DNA from: Bacteroidota bacterium
GTDB taxonomy: Bacteria; Bacteroidota; Bacteroidia; Flavobacteriales; Flavobacteriaceae
Reading direction: 5' to 3'
DNA length: 44,560 bases
NCBI GenBank assembly: GCA_029561105.1
Contig: JAKQJQ010000062.1
Coordinates: 1-44,560 of the forward strand
The translations under genes were made by a program, and so were the position numbers. This document shows, piece by piece, positions 1 to 7,276 of the stretch. The stretch's first letter is position 1. Each line of letters opens with the position of its first letter. The notes below the pieces were generated by a model. That model saw nothing but the letters and a program-made list of their open reading frames with translations. It did not search any database and was not told the DNA's origin.

Positions 1-188
1 TCGGCTTCCTTGCGCTGTGAGACTATGGCAGACTGTCCGGGTTTGCGGCGCTGCATTTCCTTTTGAATTGCGTTAAAATCCAGTGCAATACCCGCAGGAC
101 AACCGTCAATCACGCCACCTAAGGCTTCTCCATGCGATTCGCCAAAAGTCGTAATCCTGAAAAGCGTGCCGTAAGAGTTTCCTGCCAT
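1..188 (-). CDS. aroC: Chorismate synthase, N-terminal fragment (runs off the left edge)
   Basis: Reading the minus strand from the ATG at 186-188 gives a protein beginning [20 protein letters not shown], then [11 protein letters not shown] and RRKPGQSAI. These match the highly conserved N-terminus of chorismate synthase, which converts 5-enolpyruvylshikimate-3-phosphate to chorismate using reduced FMN, the last common step to the aromatic amino acids. Only about 62 codons are in the window; the rest lies to the left. A -7 promoter element on the same strand is about 25 bases upstream of the start. The family call rests on direct recognition of the GESHG and RRKPGQS motifs. Confidence 0.93.
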   Translation of the reverse strand, partial: MAGNSYGTLFRITTFGESHGEALGGVIDGCPAGIALDFNAIQKEMQRRKPGQSAIVSQRKEA

Positions 189-213
189 TGGGTGGTTTTT
201 GGTTCGTGGTGAA

Positions 214-221
214 CAAATATA
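214..221 (-). promoter_or_regulatory. Candidate -7 element for aroC
   Basis: On the minus strand this reads TATATTTG, a full match to the Bacteroidota -7 consensus TAnnTTTG. It places a transcription start near 208, leaving a leader of about 20 bases before the aroC ATG. No clear TTG -33 element is visible at the expected distance, so this is moderate evidence only. Confidence 0.45.
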
Positions 222-303
222 AGTTTTATAGAGGAAAGAGGAAAGAGAAAAGATCACTTCGTTGAAAGATTATTTGCAAGGTTTTCCTCATTCCGCGTAG
301 CAG

Positions 304-372
304 TCTTTCTTCTTTCAGCGCAGCGCTCTTTCCTCTTTCAGCGCAGCGCTTTTTCCTCTTTCAGCGTAGCGG
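304..372. repeat. Three tandem copies of a 23-bp repeat
   Basis: Units run 304-326, 327-349 and 350-372. Each has the form TCTTTCYTCTTTCAGCGYAGCG plus one variable base, and a partial fourth unit follows. A purine-rich complement of the same motif (GAGGAAAGAGGAAAGAG) lies at 231-247, so the spacer is also partly self-complementary. A near-identical unit occurs at 15507-15529. The spacer lies between divergently transcribed aroC and the phosphoesterase gene; no ORF or other gene is seen in it. Confidence 0.85.
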
Positions 373-447
373 CCTTTCCTCTAATTTCTTAACCTTCCCA
401 TCGCATTCAATTCACAAATGCTTCTTTAATTAGCAAAACTTCAATTT

Positions 448-1290
448 ATGAAAAAGAGAAAAATAGAAGTCGTCGTAATTTCGGATGTGCACCTGGGGAC
501 ATTCGGTTGCCACGCCAAAGAATTGCTCAACTACCTGTCGTCGATTAAGCCAAAGATCCTGATTCTTAACGGCGATTTCATAGACATTTGGCAATTCAGG
601 AAATCATACTTTCCGCAAATCCACTTAAAGGTCCTGCGCAAGATATTGAATATGGCGTCTAAAGGCACGAAAATTTATTATGTGACGGGCAACCATGATG
701 AGCTGTTGCGCAAATTCTCGGACATGCACATGGGGAACTTTTCTATCGTCGATAAAATAGTGCTCGAACTCGACGACAAAAAGGCGTGGATTTTTCATGG
801 TGACGTGTTCGATGTATCGGTGCAACATTCTAAATGGATTGCCAAACTTGGCGGCTTGGGTTATGACTATCTGATTTTGCTCAATCGATTTGTTAATTGG
901 TGTTTGGTGCAAGTGGGCAAAGAACCGTACTCCTTCTCCAAGAAAATCAAGGCCAGCGTTAAAAAAGCCGTCAAGCACATTGCCGATTTTGAAACCACGG
1001 CGACCGATCTGGCTATCGAGAAAAAATACGACTACGTGATTTGCGGACACATCCACGAGCCTAAAATTGAGCTCAAATCCAATAAGAATGGCTCGGTTAC
1101 TTACCTCAATTCGGGTGATTGGGTAGAGAATCTTACGGCGCTCGAGTACAACAGAAAGCGCTGGAAACTTTACCGTTATGCCGATGTGAACTATACCGAA
1201 GACGAAGAAGATTTGTTTGAGATGGAAACCATCCTCAGCGAACAGCCCATGGTTTTTGCCATGATCACCAAACACATCAACTCATTTTAG
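448..1290 (+). CDS. LpxH-like metallophosphoesterase (UDP-2,3-diacylglucosamine diphosphatase family)
   Basis: A 280-residue calcineurin-like phosphoesterase. The metal-binding motifs appear in order: DVH at 13-15, GDFID at 42-46, GNHD at 81-84, HGD at 117-119 and GHIH at 200-203. This pattern, with the long insert between 120 and 195, resembles the UDP-2,3-diacylglucosamine pyrophosphatase group (LpxH), which makes lipid X in lipid A synthesis at the inner face of the cytoplasmic membrane. There is no signal peptide, in keeping with a cytosolic or peripheral enzyme. Flavobacterial genomes often carry more than one LpxH-like paralogue, so the substrate is inferred; the fold and metal site are seen directly. 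Confidence 0.8.
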   Translation: MKKRKIEVVVISDVHLGTFGCHAKELLNYLSSIKPKILILNGDFIDIWQFRKSYFPQIHLKVLRKILNMASKGTKIYYVTGNHDELLRKFSDMHMGNFSIVDKIVLELDDKKAWIFHGDVFDVSVQHSKWIAKLGGLGYDYLILLNRFVNWCLVQVGKEPYSFSKKIKASVKKAVKHIADFETTATDLAIEKKYDYVICGHIHEPKIELKSNKNGSVTYLNSGDWVENLTALEYNRKRWKLYRYADVNYTEDEEDLFEMETILSEQPMVFAMITKHINSF

Positions 1291-1350
1291 TATCAAATTG
1301 CTAGTGGAAATCTTACAATCTTTACAAAAAATATCAAAATGATAAGCCCT

Positions 1351-1358
1351 TACATTTG
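1351..1358 (+). promoter_or_regulatory. Candidate -7 element for the secreted protein gene at 1380
   Basis: TACATTTG matches TAnnTTTG exactly. Transcription would start near 1363, giving a leader of about 17 bases to the ATG at 1380. This supports that ATG over the upstream TTG at 1356, which lies inside the promoter element. Confidence 0.5.
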
Positions 1359-1379
1359 GTGAAACAAAAATCACGAATC

Positions 1380-1946
1380 ATGAAAAGAATCATTTTGACC
1401 TTATTTGCATTGGGCGCATTCGCTTTTAGCGCACAAGCACAAAGAACTTCCAAGCAGGTTTCTAAAAATGCCATCGGTGTACGCTTTGGCGATAATGACG
1501 GGCCGGCAGTCGCTGCCTCCTACCAACGCAGGATCTTTACCAACAACAGACTCGAATTTGACTTGGGTGTGAAAAGCTCGGGGCGCGAAGATGCAGTAAA
1601 ATTCGCAGCCGTTTTTCAATGGGTATTTCCTATTGAAAATGGCTTTCATTGGTATGTTGGTGCCGGAGCTGGTGTTGGGTATTACGAACACAACTACCGC
1701 AACAAATACTATGGTCCGGGCAACGGAAACGGAAACGGGAACGGGAACGGGAACGGACCTTACTATTATGGACCGTACGATGACAACGGCGTCTTTGCCT
1801 TTGTGGCCGGAGACATTGGCATCGAGTACAATTTTAAATTCCCTTTGCAGTTGTCTTTTGACGTAAGACCTGAAATCGGGAGCGACTCTTACTACGAGAA
1901 TAACATCGGTGCCGATATCGGGCTTGCCGCACGGTACCGCTTCTAA
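1380..1946 (+). CDS. Small secreted beta-rich protein with Gly-Asn repeat (possible outer-membrane barrel)
   Basis: Starting at the ATG at 1380 the protein has 188 residues. It has a clear Sec signal peptide (MKRIILTLFALGAFAFSAQA) followed by alternating aromatic and polar strands such as FQWVFPIENGFHWYVGAGAG, ending in RYRF. A terminal aromatic residue after strand-like segments is typical of outer-membrane barrels, so I infer an eight-stranded-type barrel or a periplasmic beta protein. A (GN)6 stretch followed by Pro and Tyr-rich sequence forms a likely surface loop, encoded by a hexanucleotide repeat at 1719-1754. No specific family is recognised. It ends at a terminator shared with the convergent prcB-like gene. 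Confidence 0.7.
   Translation: MKRIILTLFALGAFAFSAQAQRTSKQVSKNAIGVRFGDNDGPAVAASYQRRIFTNNRLEFDLGVKSSGREDAVKFAAVFQWVFPIENGFHWYVGAGAGVGYYEHNYRNKYYGPGNGNGNGNGNGNGPYYYGPYDDNGVFAFVAGDIGIEYNFKFPLQLSFDVRPEIGSDSYYENNIGADIGLAARYRF
1719..1754 (+). repeat. In-frame hexanucleotide microsatellite (GGNAAC x 6)
   Basis: Six consecutive hexamers: one GGCAAC, two GGAAAC and three GGGAAC. They encode Gly-Asn repeated six times within the secreted protein. Because the unit is a multiple of three, copy-number change would alter loop length without breaking the reading frame. Confidence 0.9.
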
Positions 1947-1950
1947 AACA

Positions 1951-1977
1951 AAAATCCACCTTCGCGGTGGATTTTTT
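1951..1977. terminator. Bidirectional intrinsic terminator
   Basis: A 10-bp stem AAAATCCACC/GGTGGATTTT (1951-1960 with 1966-1975) closes a TTCGC loop and is flanked by A and T runs on either side. It sits between the convergent genes ending at 1946 and 1976, so it can serve both. Confidence 0.88.
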
Positions 1978-2401
1978 ATTTGATGACTATGGGTTTCTTA
2001 GAATTGACTTTTATGATGGTGTAGGGAAAGAAATAAATGTCGGCTTCGGGCGCATCGGCTTGTTTGGGCGCTATTTCTTCTACCGAGATAACAATCTTAT
2101 CGGGAAGTTCTTCGACACTTTTTACATTGATCAGATAGCCGTCAGTGTTCTTTTCACCAAGGTTGATGATGACAAAATTAGACTGCGTCAAATCCTGCGG
2201 GTTGATCTTTTTGCGCAGGTTCTCATCATACTGCAGCATCTTGATCTCTTTTTCCTCGGTCAGGATTTCATTGAACCTAATGCTTGCCCCGCCGTTACTT
2301 TGCATGGTCAGTACCTGATACAGCGCTTTCTCACCGGTGTTTTTGGTTGACGAACAAGCAGCAAAAATTAACAACGAAGCAACAACGAGAATTTTTCTCA
2401 T
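1976..2401 (-). CDS. Lipoprotein with PrcB-like C-terminal domain
   Basis: A 141-residue protein with a lipoprotein signal: hydrophobic stretch, then FAACSS, with Cys16 as the lipidation site. Residues about 75-140 carry the GEKNTDGY motif (82-89) followed by beta strands ending YFFPYTIIKV. This resembles the C-terminal domain of PrcB, a partner of the PrtP protease complex in spirochaetes. Its biochemical role in Bacteroidota is not established. The start codon overlaps the bshA stop by four bases (ATGA), so the two are probably translationally coupled, with prcB distal. Domain assignment is by motif and is fairly confident; function is not inferred beyond envelope localisation. Confidence 0.7.
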   Translation of the reverse strand: MRKILVVASLLIFAACSSTKNTGEKALYQVLTMQSNGGASIRFNEILTEEKEIKMLQYDENLRKKINPQDLTQSNFVIINLGEKNTDGYLINVKSVEELPDKIVISVEEIAPKQADAPEADIYFFPYTIIKVNSKKPIVIK

Positions 2402-3543
2402 ACCATTGGTTTTGTATAAATACTGATGGCGCGCAGGTACAATTCCTCATACATCGGCAGGATGTTTTGGATGTCGAACTGTTTGGCGGTTTCTAAAGCT
2501 TGGGTTTTGAATTCCTTTAACGCGAAATCATCCGATAATATTTTAATGGCATTGGCAGCCATCGCTTCCACATCGCCCACATCGCTTAGATAGCCAGAGA
2601 TACCGTCAAAATTAACCTCAGGCAAACCACCAGAATTACTCGAGATTACGGGCACGCCGCTTGCCATCGCCTCGAGCGCCGCCAATCCAAAACTCTCGGT
2701 TTCCGAAGGCAATAGAAACAAATCCGAATAACTCAAAATCTTGTCGATCTCGTTGCTGTTGCCAAAGAAAATCACCTTGTCAAGGATGCCGAGTTCCTGG
2801 CACAAACGTTCTGCTTTTTCCTTTTCGGGACCGTCGCCTACCATCATGAGTTTGGCAGGGATTTGTTGCTGGATTTCGTAAAATATCTTAATCACATCGG
2901 GAATGCGTTTTACCCTTCTGAAATTGCTGATGTGCGTCACGACACGCTCGTTCTCCCCGGCAATCGCCGAACGATGACACGGAATATTGGCTTCGACAAT
3001 GTTTTTATTGAGCTCTATGAAATTCGGGATGACCTCGATATCGTTGGTGATGTTGAACAACTTGAGCGTTTCGTCGCGCAAACTCTTGGAAACCGAGGTC
3101 ACGATATCCGACTTGTTGATACTAAAAGTCACCGCGGGTTTGTAATACGGGTGGTTCCCAACAAGGGTAATATCGGTACCGTGCAACGTGGTCACCATGG
3201 GCAGCTCGATTCCTTCCTCCCGCAGCATTTGTTTGGCCATATAACCCGCGTAAGCGTGCGGGATGGCGTAATGCACGTGCAAGAGTTCAATCTTGTAGAG
3301 TTTGACCATATCCACGAGTTTGCTCGATAAGGCCAGTTCATATGGCTGGTAGTGAAACAACGGATATTCGGGAACGTTTACTTCGTGGTAATGTACATTA
3401 GGGTTGAGCAGCGCCAAACGAACTGGTTGGCTGTAAGTGATGAAGTGGATTTCGTGTCCGCGGCGCCCGAGCTCAAGCCCAAGCTCTGTGGCCACCACAC
3501 CGCTTCCTCCGAAAGTCGGGTAACAAACGATTGCTATTTTCAT
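2398..3543 (-). CDS. bshA: BshA, N-acetyl-alpha-D-glucosaminyl L-malate synthase
   Basis: A 381-residue GT4-family retaining glycosyltransferase. The N-terminal Rossmann domain starts MKIAIVCYPTFGGSGVVATE; HGTD lies at 121-124, and the EX7E motif is Glu283-Glu291 in ETESFGLAALEAMASG. The YPTFGGSG opening and length match BshA, which transfers GlcNAc from UDP-GlcNAc to L-malate in the first step of bacillithiol synthesis in the cytosol. bshB and bshC are not in the window. It is preceded by a spacer carrying an inverted repeat at 3626-3694 and overlaps the downstream lipoprotein gene by four bases. A possible -7 element TAAATTCG lies just upstream on the minus strand (one mismatch to consensus). 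Confidence 0.92.
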   Translation of the reverse strand: MKIAIVCYPTFGGSGVVATELGLELGRRGHEIHFITYSQPVRLALLNPNVHYHEVNVPEYPLFHYQPYELALSSKLVDMVKLYKIELLHVHYAIPHAYAGYMAKQMLREEGIELPMVTTLHGTDITLVGNHPYYKPAVTFSINKSDIVTSVSKSLRDETLKLFNITNDIEVIPNFIELNKNIVEANIPCHRSAIAGENERVVTHISNFRRVKRIPDVIKIFYEIQQQIPAKLMMVGDGPEKEKAERLCQELGILDKVIFFGNSNEIDKILSYSDLFLLPSETESFGLAALEAMASGVPVISSNSGGLPEVNFDGISGYLSDVGDVEAMAANAIKILSDDFALKEFKTQALETAKQFDIQNILPMYEELYLRAISIYTKPMV

Positions 3544-3625
3544 AGTGTTGTTTTAGAGGAACGAATTTAGCTAAAATCGGGATGGGATTTCGGAATGTTT
3601 AGTTAAAAAATGAATTCGAAAATGA

Positions 3626-3694
3626 AACACAGATTACACGAATTCCACAGATTTCATATGTTCTTACCTCTGTGAAATTCGTGTAATCTGTGTT
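3626..3694. repeat. Inverted repeat with 26-bp arms (dispersed-repeat type)
   Basis: Left arm 3626-3651 begins AACACAGATTACACGAATT; right arm 3669-3694 is its reverse complement with one mismatch, leaving a 17-base loop. It ends within the stop codon of the GH3 fusion gene, lies between two minus-strand genes, and could form a long RNA hairpin that ends or stabilises the upstream transcript. Similar CACAGATTACACGAATT-like repeats are, from memory, scattered in several Bacteroidota genomes. Confidence 0.85.
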
Positions 3695-6680
3695 ATTTTA
3701 CAATCGATTCGTAAATCACCTTTTGGACGTCCTCGCGTACATTTTCTTTGGATAACGTATTGGTGGTCGCATCAGGATAGGTGCGATTGGACAGAAATAC
3801 GTATACCAGTTCGTTTTCGGGATCGGCCCACGCGATGGTTCCCGTAAATCCGGTGTGGCCAAAACTGCCCATGGGAACGCCCGAATAAACCGGCCCGACG
3901 GTTCCGGGCAACTGCGGCTTGTCAAATCCAAGACCTCGGCGATTGCCTTCTGCGCAGAAATGACAGGTGTTGAAATCGTCGAAAGTCTTCTCTGAAAAAT
4001 AGCGGTGGTCGCCGTATATTCCTTTTTGCAGGTACATTTGCATGATCTTGGCCACGTCCATCGCGTTTGAGAAAATACCTGCGTGTCCCGCTACACCGCC
4101 TTCCATCGCCGCCGCCATATCGTGTACATAACCCTGGATGGTTTGTTGACGGAAGTATTTGTCGACTTCGGTTGGCGAAATAACATACTTGTTGAACTTT
4201 TGCAGCGGATTGAACAGGGTGTTGTTCATCCCCATCGAACGATAAAACTGCTCCTGTACCAGGTTATCAAGCGTTTTACCAGTCGCCTTTTCAAGATATT
4301 CCTTGAGCAGGATGAATGTAAAGTCGCTGTATTTGTACTCTTTCTTGGGCAACAGTTTGCTGTCGATGATTTTCTTGATGATCGTATCGTGATAGTCGTT
4401 GCGAATGAACAAAGAATCGGTAACTTGCCTGGTAAAACGCTCATTCTGTGTTTTGCTGTAGTATTTGGGGAGCGGCATTTTAGTGATGCTGTCGACCGTG
4501 GCCTTGTAGAACGGAATCCACGCCTGCAACCTGGCATAGTGTGAAAGCAAATCCTTGAGCTGGATGTCTTGTTTGTCGGTTTGGTTAAAAATGGGGAGCA
4601 TCGTCCCTAAAGTCGTGGTGAGGTTGATTTTTTGCTGGTCGTACTGTTGCATCACATTGGGCAATGTGGCCGCGATTTTGGTAATCGAAGCGATATCGTA
4701 GATATCCGAATTCACTACCTTGACCTTATTCTCATAATCATGGTAACCATAGGATTTCTGGTACACCACTTTCCCTTTCCTGGCCACCAAAATCTGGATG
4801 CCGGGCGTCATTTTTTTGTTGATGGCGTTGTTGGCGATTGCGTCAATTCTCGACAAAACGTTAGGGTTCATTCCCACATTTTCGGGTGCTGAAAAGCCAA
4901 GGCGGTCGAGTTTTTGGGTTTGCAATCCTTCACCGGCAATAAACGTATTGTTTATAGAAACGGGCAATATCCCTTTGGATCCGATTGCTCCAAAAATGAG
5001 TTCGGCCGAAACCTCTTGGGCAATATCGCTGTTTTGGTACGACATGACCACGCCTTCAATATCAGTGAAGTCAGTAATGGGCAGCAACGAATAAGGTTTG
5101 GTCAAGACATCCAGAATAACCGTATTGCTTTTGGCAATTTCCTGCAGGTAGGCCAATTCGTCGGCGGTAAAATCGTATTTTTTCCAGGCTTTGTCTGATT
5201 TGTGAAAACCTACAATCACGAGATTGTAATCGGCGAGTTTTTCGTTGATGCAATAAATATCGGGCTCGACCACTTCGGTGACCTCGGCATATTTTTTAAG
5301 TGTGGCGACAAATCGCGTGTTGACATCATCACCTAATTTAATATAGGCTATCTTTTTGTCTTCCAGATTTTTAATCGGGAGAATATCGTTAGTGTTTTTG
5401 AGTACCGTAATGGCGTTCTCGTACAATTCATACTGCAGCGCGTCGTTTTTTGTGGGATTGATGTCATTGTACAAATTCGGAATTGCAATCGGCTTGAAGC
5501 TGGTCAATCCTGCCCGATATTTGTACTTTAGGATTTTCTTTACCGAATAAGCCATGCGCGCGTCGGTAATCAAAGTATCCTGAATGGCCTGACAAATTTT
5601 CTCCTGTGCCACCGGAACATTCTCCGGGCACAACAAAATGTCGTTCCCTGCTAAAAAAGCCTCCAGGTCAATCTCGCCAGGCTTCCTGAAATTGGCTGCC
5701 GCTTTCATATTGAGCGCATCGGTGAAAATCAATCCCTTGAATCCCAATTCCTGTTTGAGTACGCCGGTGATGATGTTGGATGAAACCGAGGATGGGATAT
5801 TCTCCCGTGGTTCCAGGCTCGGCACATTCAAATGCGCGACCATGACCGAAGACAATCCAGCCTCGAATAATTTCTTATACGGATAAAACTCTACATCGTT
5901 GAGTCGCTCTTTACTAAAAGTAATTGTGGGCAAGGCCGCATGTGAGTCTATTTCTGTATCTCCGTGCCCCGGAAAGTGTTTCCCGGTAGAAAGCAAGCCG
6001 TAACTTTGGTAGCCCTTCATAAGTGCGAGCGCGCTTTCGGCCACATTTTCCTTGGTCTCACCAAAAGAGCGGAAACCGATAATCGGGTTCTTTGGGTTGG
6101 TATTGATATCTAAAACCGGAGCGAAATTAAAATGCACGCCCATCCTTTTGCTTTGTTCGCCCATTTGACGGCCCACTTTTTCAATCAGGCTTTTGTCTTT
6201 GATGGCACCAAGCGTCATATTCCATGGATAGCGGTAGGTAGAATCCAGGCGCATGCCCAAACCCCACTCGGCGTCTATCCCGATAAGCAAAGGGATCCTC
6301 GATTTGGATTGGAAACGATTGGTAAGCTTGGCCTGACGAACCGGACCGCCCTGAAAAAAAATGAGCCCGCCTACTTTGTTTTCCTGGATCAGTTTGTCAA
6401 TAGATTTGGCGTGCAGCGAATCTTTGTTAGAATAGGCCGAAACCATAAAAAGCTGCCCGATGCGTTCGTCAAAAGTAAGCGTGCTGTAAATACTGTCTAC
6501 CCATTTTTTCTCCAAATCAGAATCGAATTCTAGCGCCAACGGGTCTACGAGCGGCTTGGCGTCGGCTACCGGCAATTTTTCGGGCGCTTTAACAACCGGC
6601 ATTGGCTTTTTCGTTGCACAGCCTATTGCCAATAAAAATAAAGCGCTACCCAGTGATAGGTTGAAAAAAGACTGTCTCAT
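3693..6680 (-). CDS. Lipoprotein fusion: GH3 beta-N-acetylglucosaminidase plus serine beta-lactamase-like domain
   Basis: A 995-residue lipoprotein: hydrophobic signal then LAIGC, with Cys21 lipidated. Residues about 55-395 are a GH3 catalytic domain with the NagZ-type loop KHFPGHGDTEIDSH (234-247, His239 and Asp241) and nucleophile Asp321 in FTDALNMKAA. Residues about 415-595 look like the GH3 C-terminal domain. Residues about 605-990 are a penicillin-binding/beta-lactamase fold with SITK (Ser665, Lys668), YSD (784-786) and HTG (942-944). NagZ enzymes remove GlcNAc from muropeptides; the second domain is of the esterase/DD-peptidase type, so both could act on peptidoglycan fragments at the cell surface or in the periplasm. 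Two-domain proteins of this size are known in Bacteroidota. It follows the 160-residue unknown gene by 15 bases. Confidence 0.88.
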   Translation of the reverse strand: MRQSFFNLSLGSALFLLAIGCATKKPMPVVKAPEKLPVADAKPLVDPLALEFDSDLEKKWVDSIYSTLTFDERIGQLFMVSAYSNKDSLHAKSIDKLIQENKVGGLIFFQGGPVRQAKLTNRFQSKSRIPLLIGIDAEWGLGMRLDSTYRYPWNMTLGAIKDKSLIEKVGRQMGEQSKRMGVHFNFAPVLDINTNPKNPIIGFRSFGETKENVAESALALMKGYQSYGLLSTGKHFPGHGDTEIDSHAALPTITFSKERLNDVEFYPYKKLFEAGLSSVMVAHLNVPSLEPRENIPSSVSSNIITGVLKQELGFKGLIFTDALNMKAAANFRKPGEIDLEAFLAGNDILLCPENVPVAQEKICQAIQDTLITDARMAYSVKKILKYKYRAGLTSFKPIAIPNLYNDINPTKNDALQYELYENAITVLKNTNDILPIKNLEDKKIAYIKLGDDVNTRFVATLKKYAEVTEVVEPDIYCINEKLADYNLVIVGFHKSDKAWKKYDFTADELAYLQEIAKSNTVILDVLTKPYSLLPITDFTDIEGVVMSYQNSDIAQEVSAELIFGAIGSKGILPVSINNTFIAGEGLQTQKLDRLGFSAPENVGMNPNVLSRIDAIANNAINKKMTPGIQILVARKGKVVYQKSYGYHDYENKVKVVNSDIYDIASITKIAATLPNVMQQYDQQKINLTTTLGTMLPIFNQTDKQDIQLKDLLSHYARLQAWIPFYKATVDSITKMPLPKYYSKTQNERFTRQVTDSLFIRNDYHDTIIKKIIDSKLLPKKEYKYSDFTFILLKEYLEKATGKTLDNLVQEQFYRSMGMNNTLFNPLQKFNKYVISPTEVDKYFRQQTIQGYVHDMAAAMEGGVAGHAGIFSNAMDVAKIMQMYLQKGIYGDHRYFSEKTFDDFNTCHFCAEGNRRGLGFDKPQLPGTVGPVYSGVPMGSFGHTGFTGTIAWADPENELVYVFLSNRTYPDATTNTLSKENVREDVQKVIYESIVK

Positions 6681-6695
6681 GAAGGAGTTTTAGAT

Positions 6696-7178
6696 TTAAA
6701 AGAAACGGCTGTGCCAGCTTTCTGCGGCGGGAACTTCCCAGCTCTCCTCGAATTCCTCGATGGTATTGACCAGATTATTGAAAACAATCGTCTTCTCAGA
6801 AACTGCTTTTTCCTTGGCCATTTTCTTGAAATCGATGAGCGGTTTGTGTGCGATGTGTTCGCCGAGGCGATAAGTGACGTTCATCTTATCGAGTAAATCG
6901 ACACTGTATTTTTGCTCCAATTGCTGGATGAATTGCACCGATGCATCGATAGAACAGCCCGTTGCCGCTTGTGACTCTTGGTTTACGGCAAGAATGATGA
7001 AACGATTGTATTTAAGCAAATACGAGGCTTCGAGGTCGCGGCCGTGCGCTGCCCATGAATCGATAAACGTTTTCACGTCGGATGCTATTGCATTGAATTC
7101 ATCGTCGGTGAATTTGCGGTTGGACTGGTAAATCCAGATTCTGGATTCGGGCGGCATATTTTCGAAGGGAACGTACAT
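6696..7178 (-). CDS. Conserved protein of unknown function (160 residues)
   Basis: A soluble protein starting MYVPFENMPPESRIWIYQSN with no signal peptide, membrane segment or nucleotide-binding motif. It contains a possible catalytic or structural Cys in ATGCSIDASVQ (residues about 92-102) and an IAHKPLIDFKKM segment. Proteins like this are, from memory, sometimes labelled ABC transporter ATPase in flavobacteria, but no Walker A or B motif is present and I do not accept that label. It lies between the CCG Fe-S gene and the GH3 fusion in a same-strand run, 15 bases before the latter. Function is unknown. Confidence 0.75.
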   Translation of the reverse strand: MYVPFENMPPESRIWIYQSNRKFTDDEFNAIASDVKTFIDSWAAHGRDLEASYLLKYNRFIILAVNQESQAATGCSIDASVQFIQQLEQKYSVDLLDKMNVTYRLGEHIAHKPLIDFKKMAKEKAVSEKTIVFNNLVNTIEEFEESWEVPAAESWHSRFF

Positions 7179-7180
7179 TT

Positions 7181-7273
7181 TAATTGATAATGGATAATTG
7201 ACAATTGATAATTAGCAGTTGAGATTGTGCCGGCAGTGACATCCTTTCGACGTTCGACTTTTGACGTTCGACA
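7181..7273. repeat. Two short tandem repeats in the spacer before the unknown gene
   Basis: 7181-7214 is made of ATTGATAA/GGATAATTG/ACAATTGATAA-type units. 7246-7273 holds four heptamers (TTCGACG, TTCGACT, TTTGACG, TTCGACA). Both lie in the 98-base gap between two same-strand genes. No gene or terminator is evident in the gap. Confidence 0.75.
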
Positions 7274-7276
7274 GTA

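Noticed and set aside
304..372. Possible CRISPR array
   Set aside because: Units are directly tandem without spacers, and no cas gene is visible.
3693..6680. Antibiotic-resistance beta-lactamase
   Set aside because: The serine-hydrolase domain is fused to GH3 in a lipoprotein typical of Bacteroidota and belongs to the esterase/peptidase branch by context; resistance is not supported.
6696..7178. ABC transporter ATPase
   Set aside because: 160 residues with no Walker A, Walker B or signature motif.
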